Assembly (NCBI GenBank): GCA_902578385.1
Contig: CACHCR010000002.1
Span: 62,001-126,000 of the forward strand
From: an uncultured Fidelibacterota bacterium
GTDB taxonomy: Bacteria > Fidelibacterota > Marinisomatia > Marinisomatales > Marinisomataceae
Direction of reading: 5' to 3'
DNA: 64,000 nucleotides
The position numbers and the translations under genes are program-made. Positions 50,395 through 60,157 of this stretch are shown piece after piece. The notes under the pieces were generated by a model. That model saw nothing but the letters and a program-made list of their open reading frames with translations. It made no database searches and was not told where the DNA came from. How positions within the stretch are numbered: the stretch's first letter is position 1; each line of letters starts with the position of its first letter.

Positions 50395-50473
50395 ATTTAG
50401 AATCTCAATCATCGCCCATACTACTTATAATCTGCCATGCAAGAATAATAAATAGTATTTCCATATTTAAAAG

Positions 50474-50755
50474 TTAGTCTAATTCTTTTAATGCCTCAAC
50501 TAATTGATATTCTTTTTCAAATATTTTTTCCATACCACCTTCTTCTTTTAGCAAGATATATCCATAAGATTTTGAACCAATTGCAATTTTATCTCCATAG
50601 CGAGTGTCATACCAATATTGGTCACCTTTACTGTCGATAATTACTTGATATCTACCATTTTGATTTTCTTCATCATGATCATCAAATCCCATTAATAAAA
50701 ACATGTTTACTGTTGCTAATATTCCAATGATAAAACTTTTAATATCTAATTTCAT
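50474..50755 (-). CDS. Hypothetical membrane-anchored/secreted small protein
   Basis: 93 aa with N-terminal hydrophobic helix; AGGAG-like SD upstream on minus strand. Confidence 0.6.
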   Translation of the reverse strand: MKLDIKSFIIGILATVNMFLLMGFDDHDEENQNGRYQVIIDSKGDQYWYDTRYGDKIAIGSKSYGYILLKEEGGMEKIFEKEYQLVEALKELD

Positions 50756-50821
50756 ATTTTTCTCCTTATTAGTTATTGTAAAATTAATGGTTTTAAGAAA
50801 TAAAGGGAGGGAATATTATTG

Positions 50822-50895
50822 TACCCCGGACAGGATTTGAACCTGTGACCTACGGATTAGAAATCCGTTGCTCTATCCAGCTGAGCTACCGGGGC
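50822..50895 (-). tRNA. tRNA-Arg (anticodon TCT), CCA not encoded
   Basis: Reverse complement GCCCCGGTAGCTCAGCTGGATAGAGCAACGGATTTCTAATCCGTAGGTCACAGGTTCAAATCCTGTCCGGGGTA folds as a cloverleaf. Confidence 0.95.
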
Positions 50896-50976
50896 ATGGG
50901 CCAAATTTAACTAAATAATAAAAATTTTAAAGCTTTTTTGTAAAATTCTTCCGACGAGTCCCCGACGAGAAATTTC

Positions 50977-51005
50977 TTGCAAAAAATCTAGTTTAGTATT
51001 AGAAT
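50977..51005 (+). promoter_or_regulatory. Putative sigma70-type promoter for the small protein gene
   Basis: TTGCAA (50977-50982), 17 bp, TAGAAT (51000-51005). Confidence 0.5.
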
Positions 51006-51047
51006 ATTGAAATAAGCTTATTCACTAAACTTTTTAAGGAGAATAAA

Positions 51048-51275
51048 ATGGCTGAAAAAGTAAAAACATGTGGTGTTAGTAAAGAAAAAGGCTATCTATA
51101 TTACTTAGGTAAAGATGGTAATGTATGGCGCTCAGGTATGTCAAGAGGCGGATCTGGTGGCGGTAATGCAGAAAAAGTTGCTGACGCAGGCGTAACGCGT
51201 GAAAGTGGTTACCTATACTTCATCGATAAAGACGGTGATGTATCTCGCGCACCTATGGCTAGAGGTAGAGGTTAA
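51048..51275 (+). CDS. Small protein (75 aa) with internally duplicated GYLY-x2-DKDGDV-S-x-MxRG motif
   Basis: EKVKTCGVSKEKGYLYYLGKDGNVWRSGMSRG duplicated as EKVADAGVTRESGYLYFIDKDGDVSRAPMARG; AAGGAG SD; clearly less AT-rich than surroundings. Confidence 0.85.
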   Translation: MAEKVKTCGVSKEKGYLYYLGKDGNVWRSGMSRGGSGGGNAEKVADAGVTRESGYLYFIDKDGDVSRAPMARGRG

Positions 51276-51302
51276 TAAACTTTTATCTTTTTAGGTTTAA
51301 TT

Positions 51303-51334
51303 AAAAAAGGAGCATTTCGATGCTCCTTTTTTTT
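51303..51334 (+). terminator. Rho-independent terminator with UUCG tetraloop
   Basis: AAAAAAGGAGCAT TTCG ATGCTCCTTTTTTTT. Confidence 0.92.
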
Positions 51335-51953
51335 ATTTTACTATAGAATTTTTATGACTACCAACAATTCCGCTTGAAACAATCATTCGGAATCCTTCTT
51401 CAACATTAACATCTGCTGGTGTAGTATCTTCTTTGGCTATAATTACAAAATATCCAGAAGTAGGATTAGGTGTTGTTGGTACAAATAAATGGTAGAATTG
51501 CTCGTTAATTTCATTTACAGATTCTCCAGTAACAAATCCTAATGTCCACATTCCTTTTCTAGGATATTCAATATAAACAACTTTTTGGAATGACTCAGTT
51601 TGAGACCCGGATAGTGTTTCAATTATTTGTTTTGTTGTTGCATAAATTGAATCGATTAAAGGAATTTTTTTGAAGATGCCTTCCATCCAGTTTACAACTC
51701 TTTTGCCAAAAACATTTCGTGCTAACGCTCCAACAATTATCAAAGCTAGAAATACAATTAGCAATCCAACCAATGAGCTCAGCAATCCGAAACCAGGGAA
51801 ATTAGCATTAACAAACCTTTCTAATGGTTCAGCAACAGTGCCACCAAGCCAAATTGTGACCTCTAAAGTAACTTGAATTACATAGACAGTCAGAGCTAAT
51901 GGTACAATAGTTGCAATACCTGCTAATAGATTTGATTTAATTTTTTCAATCAT
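51333..51953 (-). CDS. DUF502 domain-containing membrane protein
   Basis: LLAGIATIVPLALTVYVI, GFVTGES, LFVPTTPNPTSGYFVI. Confidence 0.9.
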   Translation of the reverse strand: MIEKIKSNLLAGIATIVPLALTVYVIQVTLEVTIWLGGTVAEPLERFVNANFPGFGLLSSLVGLLIVFLALIIVGALARNVFGKRVVNWMEGIFKKIPLIDSIYATTKQIIETLSGSQTESFQKVVYIEYPRKGMWTLGFVTGESVNEINEQFYHLFVPTTPNPTSGYFVIIAKEDTTPADVNVEEGFRMIVSSGIVGSHKNSIVK

Positions 51954-51978
51954 AATTTAATTTATTAAAAAATAGATT

Positions 51979-52860
51979 CTATTTCCTATATATAAGTACA
52001 GAACTGCCAAGAATAAATAAGGTACCTATAATTTCTTTTGTTGATAACACCTCTCCTAAAAAAACCCATCCAAGAAAAATCGCAACAATTGGAGGAAAAA
52101 TTGCAACATATGTTACTTGAGTAACATTTAGATGTTGATATAGCCAAAAATAAATCCCCCAAGATATAAACCCCCCGAAAATAATTAAGTATAACGTTGA
52201 AAGAATAAGTTCATTTGTCCAAATTATAACTGACAGATCTTCTTGAGCAAAAGATGACATCGAAAGCATAACTACACCTGTTAATACTTGGCATACAGCA
52301 TTCATTTGGAATGGGCCAACTTCATCATTATGTTTTTTATATTGAACACTTGGATATGCCGCAATAATAATTACTGTGATTAAAACGATTATAGCGGAAA
52401 AAGATTGAGAAGCTAAGTCAATTTCTTGATTAGTACTCATAATAATAACTCCTAAAAGTCCTGTAAAAAGTGCTGCAATTTTATTTTTATTTAATCTTTC
52501 ATTGGGATCATCTTTTATCATAAAATGAGCCATTAAACTTGTAAATAATGGGAATAAGCCCCATAAAATTGAAGATATGCTTGAATATATATATTGAGTT
52601 GCCCAGTAGGTCATTCCGTAAGATAAACTAAAGTTTAAAAGCCCAAAAGATAGATATAGTTTTATAGCTTGAGGAGTAGTAGGAATTGAAAGCCTCTTAT
52701 AGTATATGTAAAAAAAGAATATAATTCCTGAAAAAAGAAATCTAAGTCCAACTCCATAGAATGGAGGTACTCCAGCATTTAAAGAGATTTTAATAAAATA
52801 CCATGTTGAACCCCAAATCAAGCATAGAGCTATAAAAGGAAATAAAATTTTATTATTCAT
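51979..52860 (-). CDS. DMT/EamA family transporter
   Basis: LIWGSTWYFIKISL...FLFSG; two EamA repeats, ~10 TM. Confidence 0.9.
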   Translation of the reverse strand: MNNKILFPFIALCLIWGSTWYFIKISLNAGVPPFYGVGLRFLFSGIIFFFYIYYKRLSIPTTPQAIKLYLSFGLLNFSLSYGMTYWATQYIYSSISSILWGLFPLFTSLMAHFMIKDDPNERLNKNKIAALFTGLLGVIIMSTNQEIDLASQSFSAIIVLITVIIIAAYPSVQYKKHNDEVGPFQMNAVCQVLTGVVMLSMSSFAQEDLSVIIWTNELILSTLYLIIFGGFISWGIYFWLYQHLNVTQVTYVAIFPPIVAIFLGWVFLGEVLSTKEIIGTLFILGSSVLIYRK

Positions 52861-53780
52861 TATTTTGAAGATTGATATATGGTTGCAAGCAATGCACTTG
52901 CAATGTAAATACTAGAATATGTACCTACGATAACACCTATCAACATAGTAAATGAAAATGGCCTAATAACTTCTCCGCCATATATAAGCAAAACAATAAT
53001 CACAAATAATGTAGTTAATGAGGTGATTAATGTTCTACTTAAAGATTGATTGATACTTTTATTAATTGTTGATTCAAACATCACAGTACCAGAAGATTTC
53101 ATATTTTCTCTAATTCTATCAAGAATAACAATTGTATCATTTAATGAATAACCCACAATAGTTAAGAATGCAGCAACAGTGCTTAGGGTGATTTCAAAAC
53201 CAGTAAATGAGAAAACACCAAGTGTAATTATAACATCATGAACTAATGCTAAAATAGCTCCAAGAGCAAATCTAAATTCGAATCTTACTGATATATAAAA
53301 AAGAATTAATACTAAAGCAGAAATAACAGACCAAAATGCTTTTCCACTCAATTCTGATCCTACTTTAGGACTTACTGAGCCTAGAGATAGAATGAAATCA
53401 TTTTTATTTTCCGGAACTTTTTCAGTCATAGAATTATAAAGATGATTAATTACTAATTGGCCAAAATTTTCTGGTTCATTATCAAGAGATTTTATTTTAA
53501 TCATTACATCGCTTTCGCTTCCAAAATATTTTATTTCTTCACTACTTAAATCTAAAACACTTTCATTTACTGATACCGATTTAAGAGCACTTCTAATCTC
53601 TTGAATTGAAACATCTTCTGAAAAATTTACTCCAATGGCAGTTCCGCCTTTAAAATCGATTCCGAGATTAACTCCCATTAATAGCATTATAATAGAGCCA
53701 AAAGCTAAGACAGAAGAAAGACCAAATCCAAAGGATTTGAATTTCATAAAATTAATTTTTGTATTTTCCATAAATTTCAT
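52860..53780 (-). CDS. secF: Protein translocase subunit SecF
   Basis: GVNLGIDFKGGTAIGV, VGYSLNDTIVILDRIRENM. Confidence 0.96.
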   Translation of the reverse strand: MKFMENTKINFMKFKSFGFGLSSVLAFGSIIMLLMGVNLGIDFKGGTAIGVNFSEDVSIQEIRSALKSVSVNESVLDLSSEEIKYFGSESDVMIKIKSLDNEPENFGQLVINHLYNSMTEKVPENKNDFILSLGSVSPKVGSELSGKAFWSVISALVLILFYISVRFEFRFALGAILALVHDVIITLGVFSFTGFEITLSTVAAFLTIVGYSLNDTIVILDRIRENMKSSGTVMFESTINKSINQSLSRTLITSLTTLFVIIVLLIYGGEVIRPFSFTMLIGVIVGTYSSIYIASALLATIYQSSK

Positions 53781-53782
53781 AA

Positions 53783-55582
53783 TTATATACTGAGTTTTTC
53801 AACATTCTTTCTTGTCGTTATAAAGTCAAAAACAAATCTTGTAACAATAATTGCAGTAAACATACTTACAATAATTCCCCAGAATAATACAGTTGCAAAA
53901 CCTTTTATAGGTCCACTTCCATATTGGTATAAAACTGCAGCAGCTATTCCTGTAGTTAAATTTGCATCTACAATTGTTCTAATGGCTCTTTCATATCCCG
54001 AATCAATCGCTGATCTTACAGATTTACCATTACGCAATTCTTCCTTAATTCTTTCAAAAATAATAACATTAGCATCAACAGACATTCCTACTGTCAAAAT
54101 TAATCCCGCTATACCAGGTAGAGTTAACGTAGCTTCAAGTAACGCAAGAACACCTAATAACAAAATTAAAGTCCATAAAACTGAAAAACTTGCAATTAAG
54201 CCTGATAGTTTATAAAAGAGAACTATAAATAAAACAACAAGCAATAAACCGATTGCCATTGATAATGTTCCTTTACTAATTGAATCAGCCCCCAATGAAG
54301 CACCTACGGTTCTTTCCTCTGCGATTGTAACAGGTACTGGTAATGCTCCTGCTCTTAATACAATAGCAATATCCTCTGCTTCTTCAATAGAATCTAATCC
54401 CTCAATTACTGTACCACCGCCAAATATTTGACCTCTAATAACAGGTGCCATATGAACCTTTCTATCTAAAACTATTGCAATTCTATTATTAATATTAGCA
54501 CCAGTAATTCTAGCCCACTCTCTTGAACCTTCACTGTTCATTTCTACTTCAACAACCGCTTGACCTGCAGTGACTCCTGCTTGACTTAATCTCATTTGAG
54601 CGTCTTCAATAACTCCGCCAGTTAGCTCAGCATTATTAAATAAATGATATAAAGTATAAAATTCTTCTTCTTCACCAATTTCATTAATTAGCTTAATAGA
54701 AGAATCACTTGTTAGAATAGTACTATTAGTTGCTTCCAATATTTGTTTTACATTATCCTGAGCTAAAATTTCTTTCATAGAACCAAGATTCTCTGAAGAT
54801 ATAGCCAAGTTTCCTCCTACTGAAATTAATAAAGATGAAAACCCGAGATTTGAAGAAGTATTAGAATCAAAAAGTTCATTAATTTCACTGTCTTCATCAA
54901 TACTATTTTTGGATGTTGAAGAAGCGGCAATACTATCAATCTGTCTAATCATTGCATTAGTACTTTCAACATCTTTTACAATCATTAATTCTAAAAGCGC
55001 TGTACTTTGAAGAAGATCCCTAGCTCTTTCAGAATCTTCGATTCCAGCTAACTCAACAATAACCCTATTATTTCCTTGTTTTTGTATTGTTGGTTCGGCT
55101 ACTCCAAATTGATCAACACGATTTTGAATGATTTCAATTACTCTTTTAATTGAATCTTCAGATTGTAAGGAGAGTTGAGTAATTATTTGGTCTTTGGTTT
55201 TACCATAGTTAATAAAATATCTAGGTAATTTTAAATTCTTATCATCAGCAATATTTTCAAAAACTGTAAAAAAGTCACTTGATGAATTATTATACTCAAT
55301 TTTTAACTCATCAAGAAAGTCATCAAAATTATTATCTTTATTTTTAGCAAGATTGTCTATTAGCTGAGGAAGATCAACCTCAAGAACAATATAAATTCCA
55401 CCTTTCAAATCTAATCCTTGTTTTAGGCTTCTAGATTCAAAGTAATCTTTTTGTTCAGATGATAGATTGGATATACTTTCGTCATCCATCATTGCATATC
55501 GTATAGATGGAAGTAGTGCATAAATACCTAATCCGAATACAAATAATATTGTTAATAATCTATTTCTAATTGAACTATTCAT
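53783..55582 (-). CDS. secD: Protein translocase subunit SecD
   Basis: GLDLKGGIYIVLEVD, RVDQFGVAEPTIQKQGNNRVIVELAG, GMSVDANVIIFERIKEEL. Confidence 0.96.
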   Translation of the reverse strand: MNSSIRNRLLTILFVFGLGIYALLPSIRYAMMDDESISNLSSEQKDYFESRSLKQGLDLKGGIYIVLEVDLPQLIDNLAKNKDNNFDDFLDELKIEYNNSSSDFFTVFENIADDKNLKLPRYFINYGKTKDQIITQLSLQSEDSIKRVIEIIQNRVDQFGVAEPTIQKQGNNRVIVELAGIEDSERARDLLQSTALLELMIVKDVESTNAMIRQIDSIAASSTSKNSIDEDSEINELFDSNTSSNLGFSSLLISVGGNLAISSENLGSMKEILAQDNVKQILEATNSTILTSDSSIKLINEIGEEEEFYTLYHLFNNAELTGGVIEDAQMRLSQAGVTAGQAVVEVEMNSEGSREWARITGANINNRIAIVLDRKVHMAPVIRGQIFGGGTVIEGLDSIEEAEDIAIVLRAGALPVPVTIAEERTVGASLGADSISKGTLSMAIGLLLVVLFIVLFYKLSGLIASFSVLWTLILLLGVLALLEATLTLPGIAGLILTVGMSVDANVIIFERIKEELRNGKSVRSAIDSGYERAIRTIVDANLTTGIAAAVLYQYGSGPIKGFATVLFWGIIVSMFTAIIVTRFVFDFITTRKNVEKLSI

Positions 55583-55626
55583 AAGTGAGTGAATTTAATA
55601 CATTAACATGCTTTTTCACTATTTTT

Positions 55627-56805
55627 TTAAATAATATTTAGTGCCTTTCCACAATCTTTAAAAGTGTCAACAGCATATACTAATTGTTCTCTTGAATGGA
55701 TTGAAGAAAGCTGTACTCTTATCCTTGCTTGATCTTTTGGAACAACAGGAAAAGAAAATGGAATTACATATATATTTTTTTCTAAAAGCATTTCAGATAA
55801 AGCTACTGCTTTTTTTGCATCATAAATCATTATTGGAACAATCGGATGTGAGTCTCCCTTTATCTCATAACCAATTTCTTTTATTTGCTCTCTAAAAAAA
55901 AGTGTATTTTGTTGAAGTTGTTTTAAAAGATTTTTATTTGAATTAATTATTTCTAAAGCTTTTAAGCATGCCACTACTAATGTAGGAGCTAAGCTGTTAG
56001 AAAAAAGATATGGTCTAGATTTTTGTCTTAAAGTATCAATAATATTCTTTGAAGCTGAAACAAACCCTCCCGAAGCTCCGCCAAGCGCCTTTCCAAAAGT
56101 AGAAGAAATTATATCAACTTTGTCTAAAACATTATAGAATTCACCACTTCCTTTACCATTTTCTCCAATGAAACCTGTGGCATGACAATCATCAACCATT
56201 ACAAGAGCATCATACTTTTTAGCTAACTTAACAATTTCATCTACAGGTGCAATAGTACCATCCATACTGAAAACTCCGTCAGTAACAATAAGTTTAATTC
56301 TCGCTGAAGATTGATTTAGTTTTTTCTCTAAATCGTTCATATCACAGTTTTTATATCTATGTTTTTGTGCTTTACAAAGTCTAACTCCATCAATTATTGA
56401 TGCGTGGTTAAGTTCATCTGAAAATACAGCATCTTTATCACTTAAAATCGTTTCGAAAAATCCGCCATTTGCATCAAAACAAGAAGAGTAGAGAATAGTA
56501 TCATCTTTACCAAGAAATTTGCTAACGGAATCTTCTAATTGTTTGTGAATGGTTTGAGTCCCACATATAAATCTTACTGAACCAAGACCAAAACCCCATT
56601 CTTGAATGGCATCTACAGCTGCTTTTTTAATTTCACTATTATTAGCTAATCCAAGATAATTATTTGCACAAAAGTTGAGTACTGTTTTACCCTTAACACT
56701 GATTTGAGCTTCTTGAGCAGTCTCAATTATTCTTTCATCTTTATAGGTACCTTGCTCTTTAATCTCATTTAATTGAGCATTTAGGATTTGATCAATGTTT
56801 TTCAT
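55627..56805 (-). CDS. kbl: 2-amino-3-ketobutyrate CoA ligase (glycine C-acetyltransferase)
   Basis: LNFCANNYLGLA, FDANGGFFE, VDDCHATGFIG, TFGKALGGASGG. Confidence 0.95.
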   Translation of the reverse strand: MKNIDQILNAQLNEIKEQGTYKDERIIETAQEAQISVKGKTVLNFCANNYLGLANNSEIKKAAVDAIQEWGFGLGSVRFICGTQTIHKQLEDSVSKFLGKDDTILYSSCFDANGGFFETILSDKDAVFSDELNHASIIDGVRLCKAQKHRYKNCDMNDLEKKLNQSSARIKLIVTDGVFSMDGTIAPVDEIVKLAKKYDALVMVDDCHATGFIGENGKGSGEFYNVLDKVDIISSTFGKALGGASGGFVSASKNIIDTLRQKSRPYLFSNSLAPTLVVACLKALEIINSNKNLLKQLQQNTLFFREQIKEIGYEIKGDSHPIVPIMIYDAKKAVALSEMLLEKNIYVIPFSFPVVPKDQARIRVQLSSIHSREQLVYAVDTFKDCGKALNII

Positions 56806-57764
56806 TTTGCCTTATCAATTATATTATCTAAAAAATCTTCTAATTGCATGTTACTTGAAAACTTCCAATATTTTTTTGAGTTGTCACAATTTAAACTAGA
56901 GGGCCATGTATCTGCAACTGATTGAAATTTTTTCTCTTCATTAAATGAAACAGTAAAAGTAGGAAACTTTTGTATTAGCATATCACTTAATTCTTTAACT
57001 GAAAAATTTACTTCTTCAACATTAAATGCTCTAATAATAGAATTAATATTTTTAAAGCTCATAAGCTTCATTATTGAAGAAATAGTTTTATTAATGCTAA
57101 TAAAAGGAAGAGAGGTTTCAGGTAATAAATTACAATCAAAATGTTGTCCTTTTAAAGCCGCATGAATCATCTGTGATGCATAATCTGTGGTTCCTCCAGA
57201 TGGAACAGTGTCATAACTAATTACCCCAGGAAATCTGATTGATCTGAAGTCTAAACCGCAAACTTTTAAATTACTTTTTTCATGCACTCTACTTCCGTAT
57301 TGCTCAATTGCAAGTTTATTATTCCCATAAATAGTATTTGGTTTTATTATATCCTGCTCTGATGCAAACTTAATTTTTCTAGGACCATATACAGCTATTG
57401 AACTAGGGAAGAAAAATTTAGTGATATAATTATTATCAACAGCATTTTGAAAAGCACAATCAATCAAATTTCTGGAAGCATCTTCATTAACTTGAATTGC
57501 AAGTTTAGGATTTTTAGATGCAGTTTGACTTAATAGTGCTGCAAAATGATATACTTCAGAAATATAATTTTTTTTAAAAATGGAATTAATTAAATCATAG
57601 TTGAGGATAGTGTCCTTTATATAGGTCACAGAATTAATTTTTTCTTGAGAATCATTAATATCAATAGCAATCACTTTTTTATTATGTTCTACTAGTTTTT
57701 TAACGATTTTGCTTCCAAGCTCACCATTAAATCCTGTAATTAATACTTTTTGTTCCACATCCAA
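56802..57764 (-). CDS. NAD-dependent epimerase-like L-threonine 3-dehydrogenase
   Basis: VLITGFNGELGSKIVKKL, VYHFAALLSQTASKNPKLAIQVN, SIAVYGPRK, DFRSIRFPGVIS; overlaps kbl. Confidence 0.88.
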   Translation of the reverse strand: MDVEQKVLITGFNGELGSKIVKKLVEHNKKVIAIDINDSQEKINSVTYIKDTILNYDLINSIFKKNYISEVYHFAALLSQTASKNPKLAIQVNEDASRNLIDCAFQNAVDNNYITKFFFPSSIAVYGPRKIKFASEQDIIKPNTIYGNNKLAIEQYGSRVHEKSNLKVCGLDFRSIRFPGVISYDTVPSGGTTDYASQMIHAALKGQHFDCNLLPETSLPFISINKTISSIMKLMSFKNINSIIRAFNVEEVNFSVKELSDMLIQKFPTFTVSFNEEKKFQSVADTWPSSLNCDNSKKYWKFSSNMQLEDFLDNIIDKAK

Positions 57765-57836
57765 AGTTAACCCAGATAAAATGATTTTTTAAAAACTTTG
57801 TATTAGCCTTATTTAGCGTTTAAATTTTTCATTCAT

Positions 57837-58601
57837 ATGAAAAAAATTATCTCAATAATTAATCAAAAGGGAGGTGTTGGAAAAACCACCACAGCCATTA
57901 ATTTAGCTGCAAGTTTAGCAATCTTAGAAAAGAAGACCCTTTTAATTGATTTTGATCCTCAAGCTAATGCTACTACAGGGTTAAATAATTTTGATATTGA
58001 AAATGATTTCTCAATATATGATGCAATGATTGGAAGTGAAAAAATGTTAGACACTATTTCGAATACAAGTCTTGATTTTTTGCATTTTATTAAATCTGAC
58101 ACAAATCTTGTTGGTTGTGAGATTGAATTGGTTACGTTATCAAATAGAGAAAAGCAGCTTTTAAAACTTATTAATAGAGTCAAAAAGAATTATGATTATA
58201 TACTGATAGACTGCCCTCCTTCTTTAGGGTTATTAACTCTCAATGCATTAACTGCATCAACAGATGTATTGATTCCAATTCAAAGCGAATTTTTTGCATT
58301 AGAAGGTCTGAAAAGTCTTCAGGAGACCATAAAAATAGTTAAAGAAAATATTAATAGTAATTTGAATATTCTAGGCCTGCTTATTACAATGCATACAAAA
58401 AGATTGAGACTTTCAAAAAAGGTTGAACGTTTGTTAAAAACAAATTTTAAAAATAAATTGTTTAAGACAAAAATAAGCAGGAATGTTCGTTTGGCTGAAG
58501 CTCCTGATGATGGTAAGCCAGCAATAATGTATGATGTTAATTGTTCAGGAGCCAAAGATTATATGGATTTAGCATTGGAAATTATAAATGAAAAAAGATA
58601 A
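57837..58601 (+). CDS. parA: Chromosome partitioning ATPase ParA/Soj
   Basis: INQKGGVGKTTTAINLAASLA, DFDPQANATTGL, DCPPSLGLLTLNAL. Confidence 0.96.
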   Translation: MKKIISIINQKGGVGKTTTAINLAASLAILEKKTLLIDFDPQANATTGLNNFDIENDFSIYDAMIGSEKMLDTISNTSLDFLHFIKSDTNLVGCEIELVTLSNREKQLLKLINRVKKNYDYILIDCPPSLGLLTLNALTASTDVLIPIQSEFFALEGLKSLQETIKIVKENINSNLNILGLLITMHTKRLRLSKKVERLLKTNFKNKLFKTKISRNVRLAEAPDDGKPAIMYDVNCSGAKDYMDLALEIINEKR

Positions 58602-59418
58602 ACAGCTCGGTCAAGGTTTAGGCGCTCTTCTAACACCCTCAAAATCAAAGCTAGAGGATTATAATCAGAGTAGTATTCTTATTAGTAAAATTAAACCGAA
58701 TCCAAATCAGCCTCGAAAGAATTTTGAGGATAAATCTTTAAAACAATTAGCCCAATCAATTGAAGAAAAAGGATTAATTAGTCCTATCACAGTTAAGAAA
58801 GTTGATAATAAATATATTATCGTAGCTGGAGAAAGAAGGTTTAGAGCTCACAAGTTATTAAATAAAAAAAGAATTCTTGCTTATGTTATTGATGCTGATT
58901 CTAATAAGGATGTAATGTATATGGCTCTTATTGAGAATATTCAAAGAGAGGATCTCAATCCAATTGAAGAAGCAAAAGGATACAAATATTTACAAGAAAA
59001 TTTACAATCTTCAATTACTGAAATAGCAAAAACTGTTGGTAAATCAAGGCCAGCAGTTTCCAATGCTTTAAGACTATTAAAGCTTCCTGATCAAATACAA
59101 GATAGTATCTTAAAAGGTGAAATAAATGCAGGACAAGCAAGAGCAATTTTACAGAGAAAAACTTCTCAAGGCATGCTCCAGATTTGGCAAAAACTATTAA
59201 CAGAGAAGATATCAGTACGTAAAACAGAAAAATTAGCTTCAAAAAGAAAGGTTTCTCCTCAATTACAAAACATGCAAGACAAGCTTTCGAGATTAATTGG
59301 TGAAAAAGTAGTTATAAATCAAAATGCTAAAACCAAAAAAGGTTTTATTAAGATTAATTTCAGTAAAAAAACAGTTGGTAGAGTATTAGATAAGCTAAAA
59401 TCAATTAAGTCTGATTAA
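58588..59418 (+). CDS. parB: Chromosome partitioning protein ParB
   Basis: IKPNPNQPRKNFED, VAGERRFRAHKLL, ALIENIQREDLNPIEEAKGY, HTH VGKSRPAVSNALRLL. Confidence 0.96.
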   Translation: MKKDKQLGQGLGALLTPSKSKLEDYNQSSILISKIKPNPNQPRKNFEDKSLKQLAQSIEEKGLISPITVKKVDNKYIIVAGERRFRAHKLLNKKRILAYVIDADSNKDVMYMALIENIQREDLNPIEEAKGYKYLQENLQSSITEIAKTVGKSRPAVSNALRLLKLPDQIQDSILKGEINAGQARAILQRKTSQGMLQIWQKLLTEKISVRKTEKLASKRKVSPQLQNMQDKLSRLIGEKVVINQNAKTKKGFIKINFSKKTVGRVLDKLKSIKSD

Positions 59419-59422
59419 TTTT

Positions 59423-60157
59423 ATGAAATTAAGTAAATATAAAATTCTATTTATTTCTCCATTTTCTGATAAATCATGGCAAATAGAATTCAGTAGGTTC
59501 ACATTTATTTCATCAATTATAGCATTAGTAACATTATTAATTTGTTCAATAATTCTATTATATTTTTCATCACCGATTGTAAAAGAATATTTAAGAGTTT
59601 CTACAATTAATAAAGAAATTAAACAGCAACAAGAAATAATTAATAATATAGATAAGTCTATTGAAGAGATTGCGATAATGAAATCATACATTGATACTAT
59701 AATTGGTACGGAGCAATCAAACGATTTAAATGAAAACAATATTAGATATATGATTGCAAATAATTTACCATCCGTTAAACCTACGGATGGTTTAATTAGT
59801 AAATTATACGATAAAGAAACAAAGCATTTAGGTATAGATTTAGTAAATGAAGTAGGAACTCCTATCTTTGCGACTGCAAGTGGATTAGTTGTTTTGAGTG
59901 ATTTTTCAGAGGATTTTGGAAATTTTATTATTCTAGATCATCAAAATGGATATATATCCCATTATTATCATAATGAAGAAAATTTTGTCAAAAAGGGTGA
60001 CTTTACAAATGCTGGTGATGTTATAGCAAAATTAGGTAATACTGGAATGTCTACTGGCCCCCATCTTCATTTTGAAATTTGGAAAGATGGTAAATCAATA
60101 AATCCGAATACTTTTTTCGACGATTTTAATTTAAAATCTGATAAATTACCTAAATGA
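59423..60157 (+). CDS. M23 family metallopeptidase, membrane-anchored with coiled coil
   Basis: TM helix, coiled coil, KHLGIDLVNEVGTPIFATASG, GPHLHFEIW. Confidence 0.93.
   Translation: MKLSKYKILFISPFSDKSWQIEFSRFTFISSIIALVTLLICSIILLYFSSPIVKEYLRVSTINKEIKQQQEIINNIDKSIEEIAIMKSYIDTIIGTEQSNDLNENNIRYMIANNLPSVKPTDGLISKLYDKETKHLGIDLVNEVGTPIFATASGLVVLSDFSEDFGNFIILDHQNGYISHYYHNEENFVKKGDFTNAGDVIAKLGNTGMSTGPHLHFEIWKDGKSINPNTFFDDFNLKSDKLPK

Noticed and set aside
57765-57836. Looked for a parS site near parAB
   Set aside because: No TGTTTCACGTGAAACA-like palindrome noticed here; CACGTG at ~20027 lacks the flanking parS sequence.
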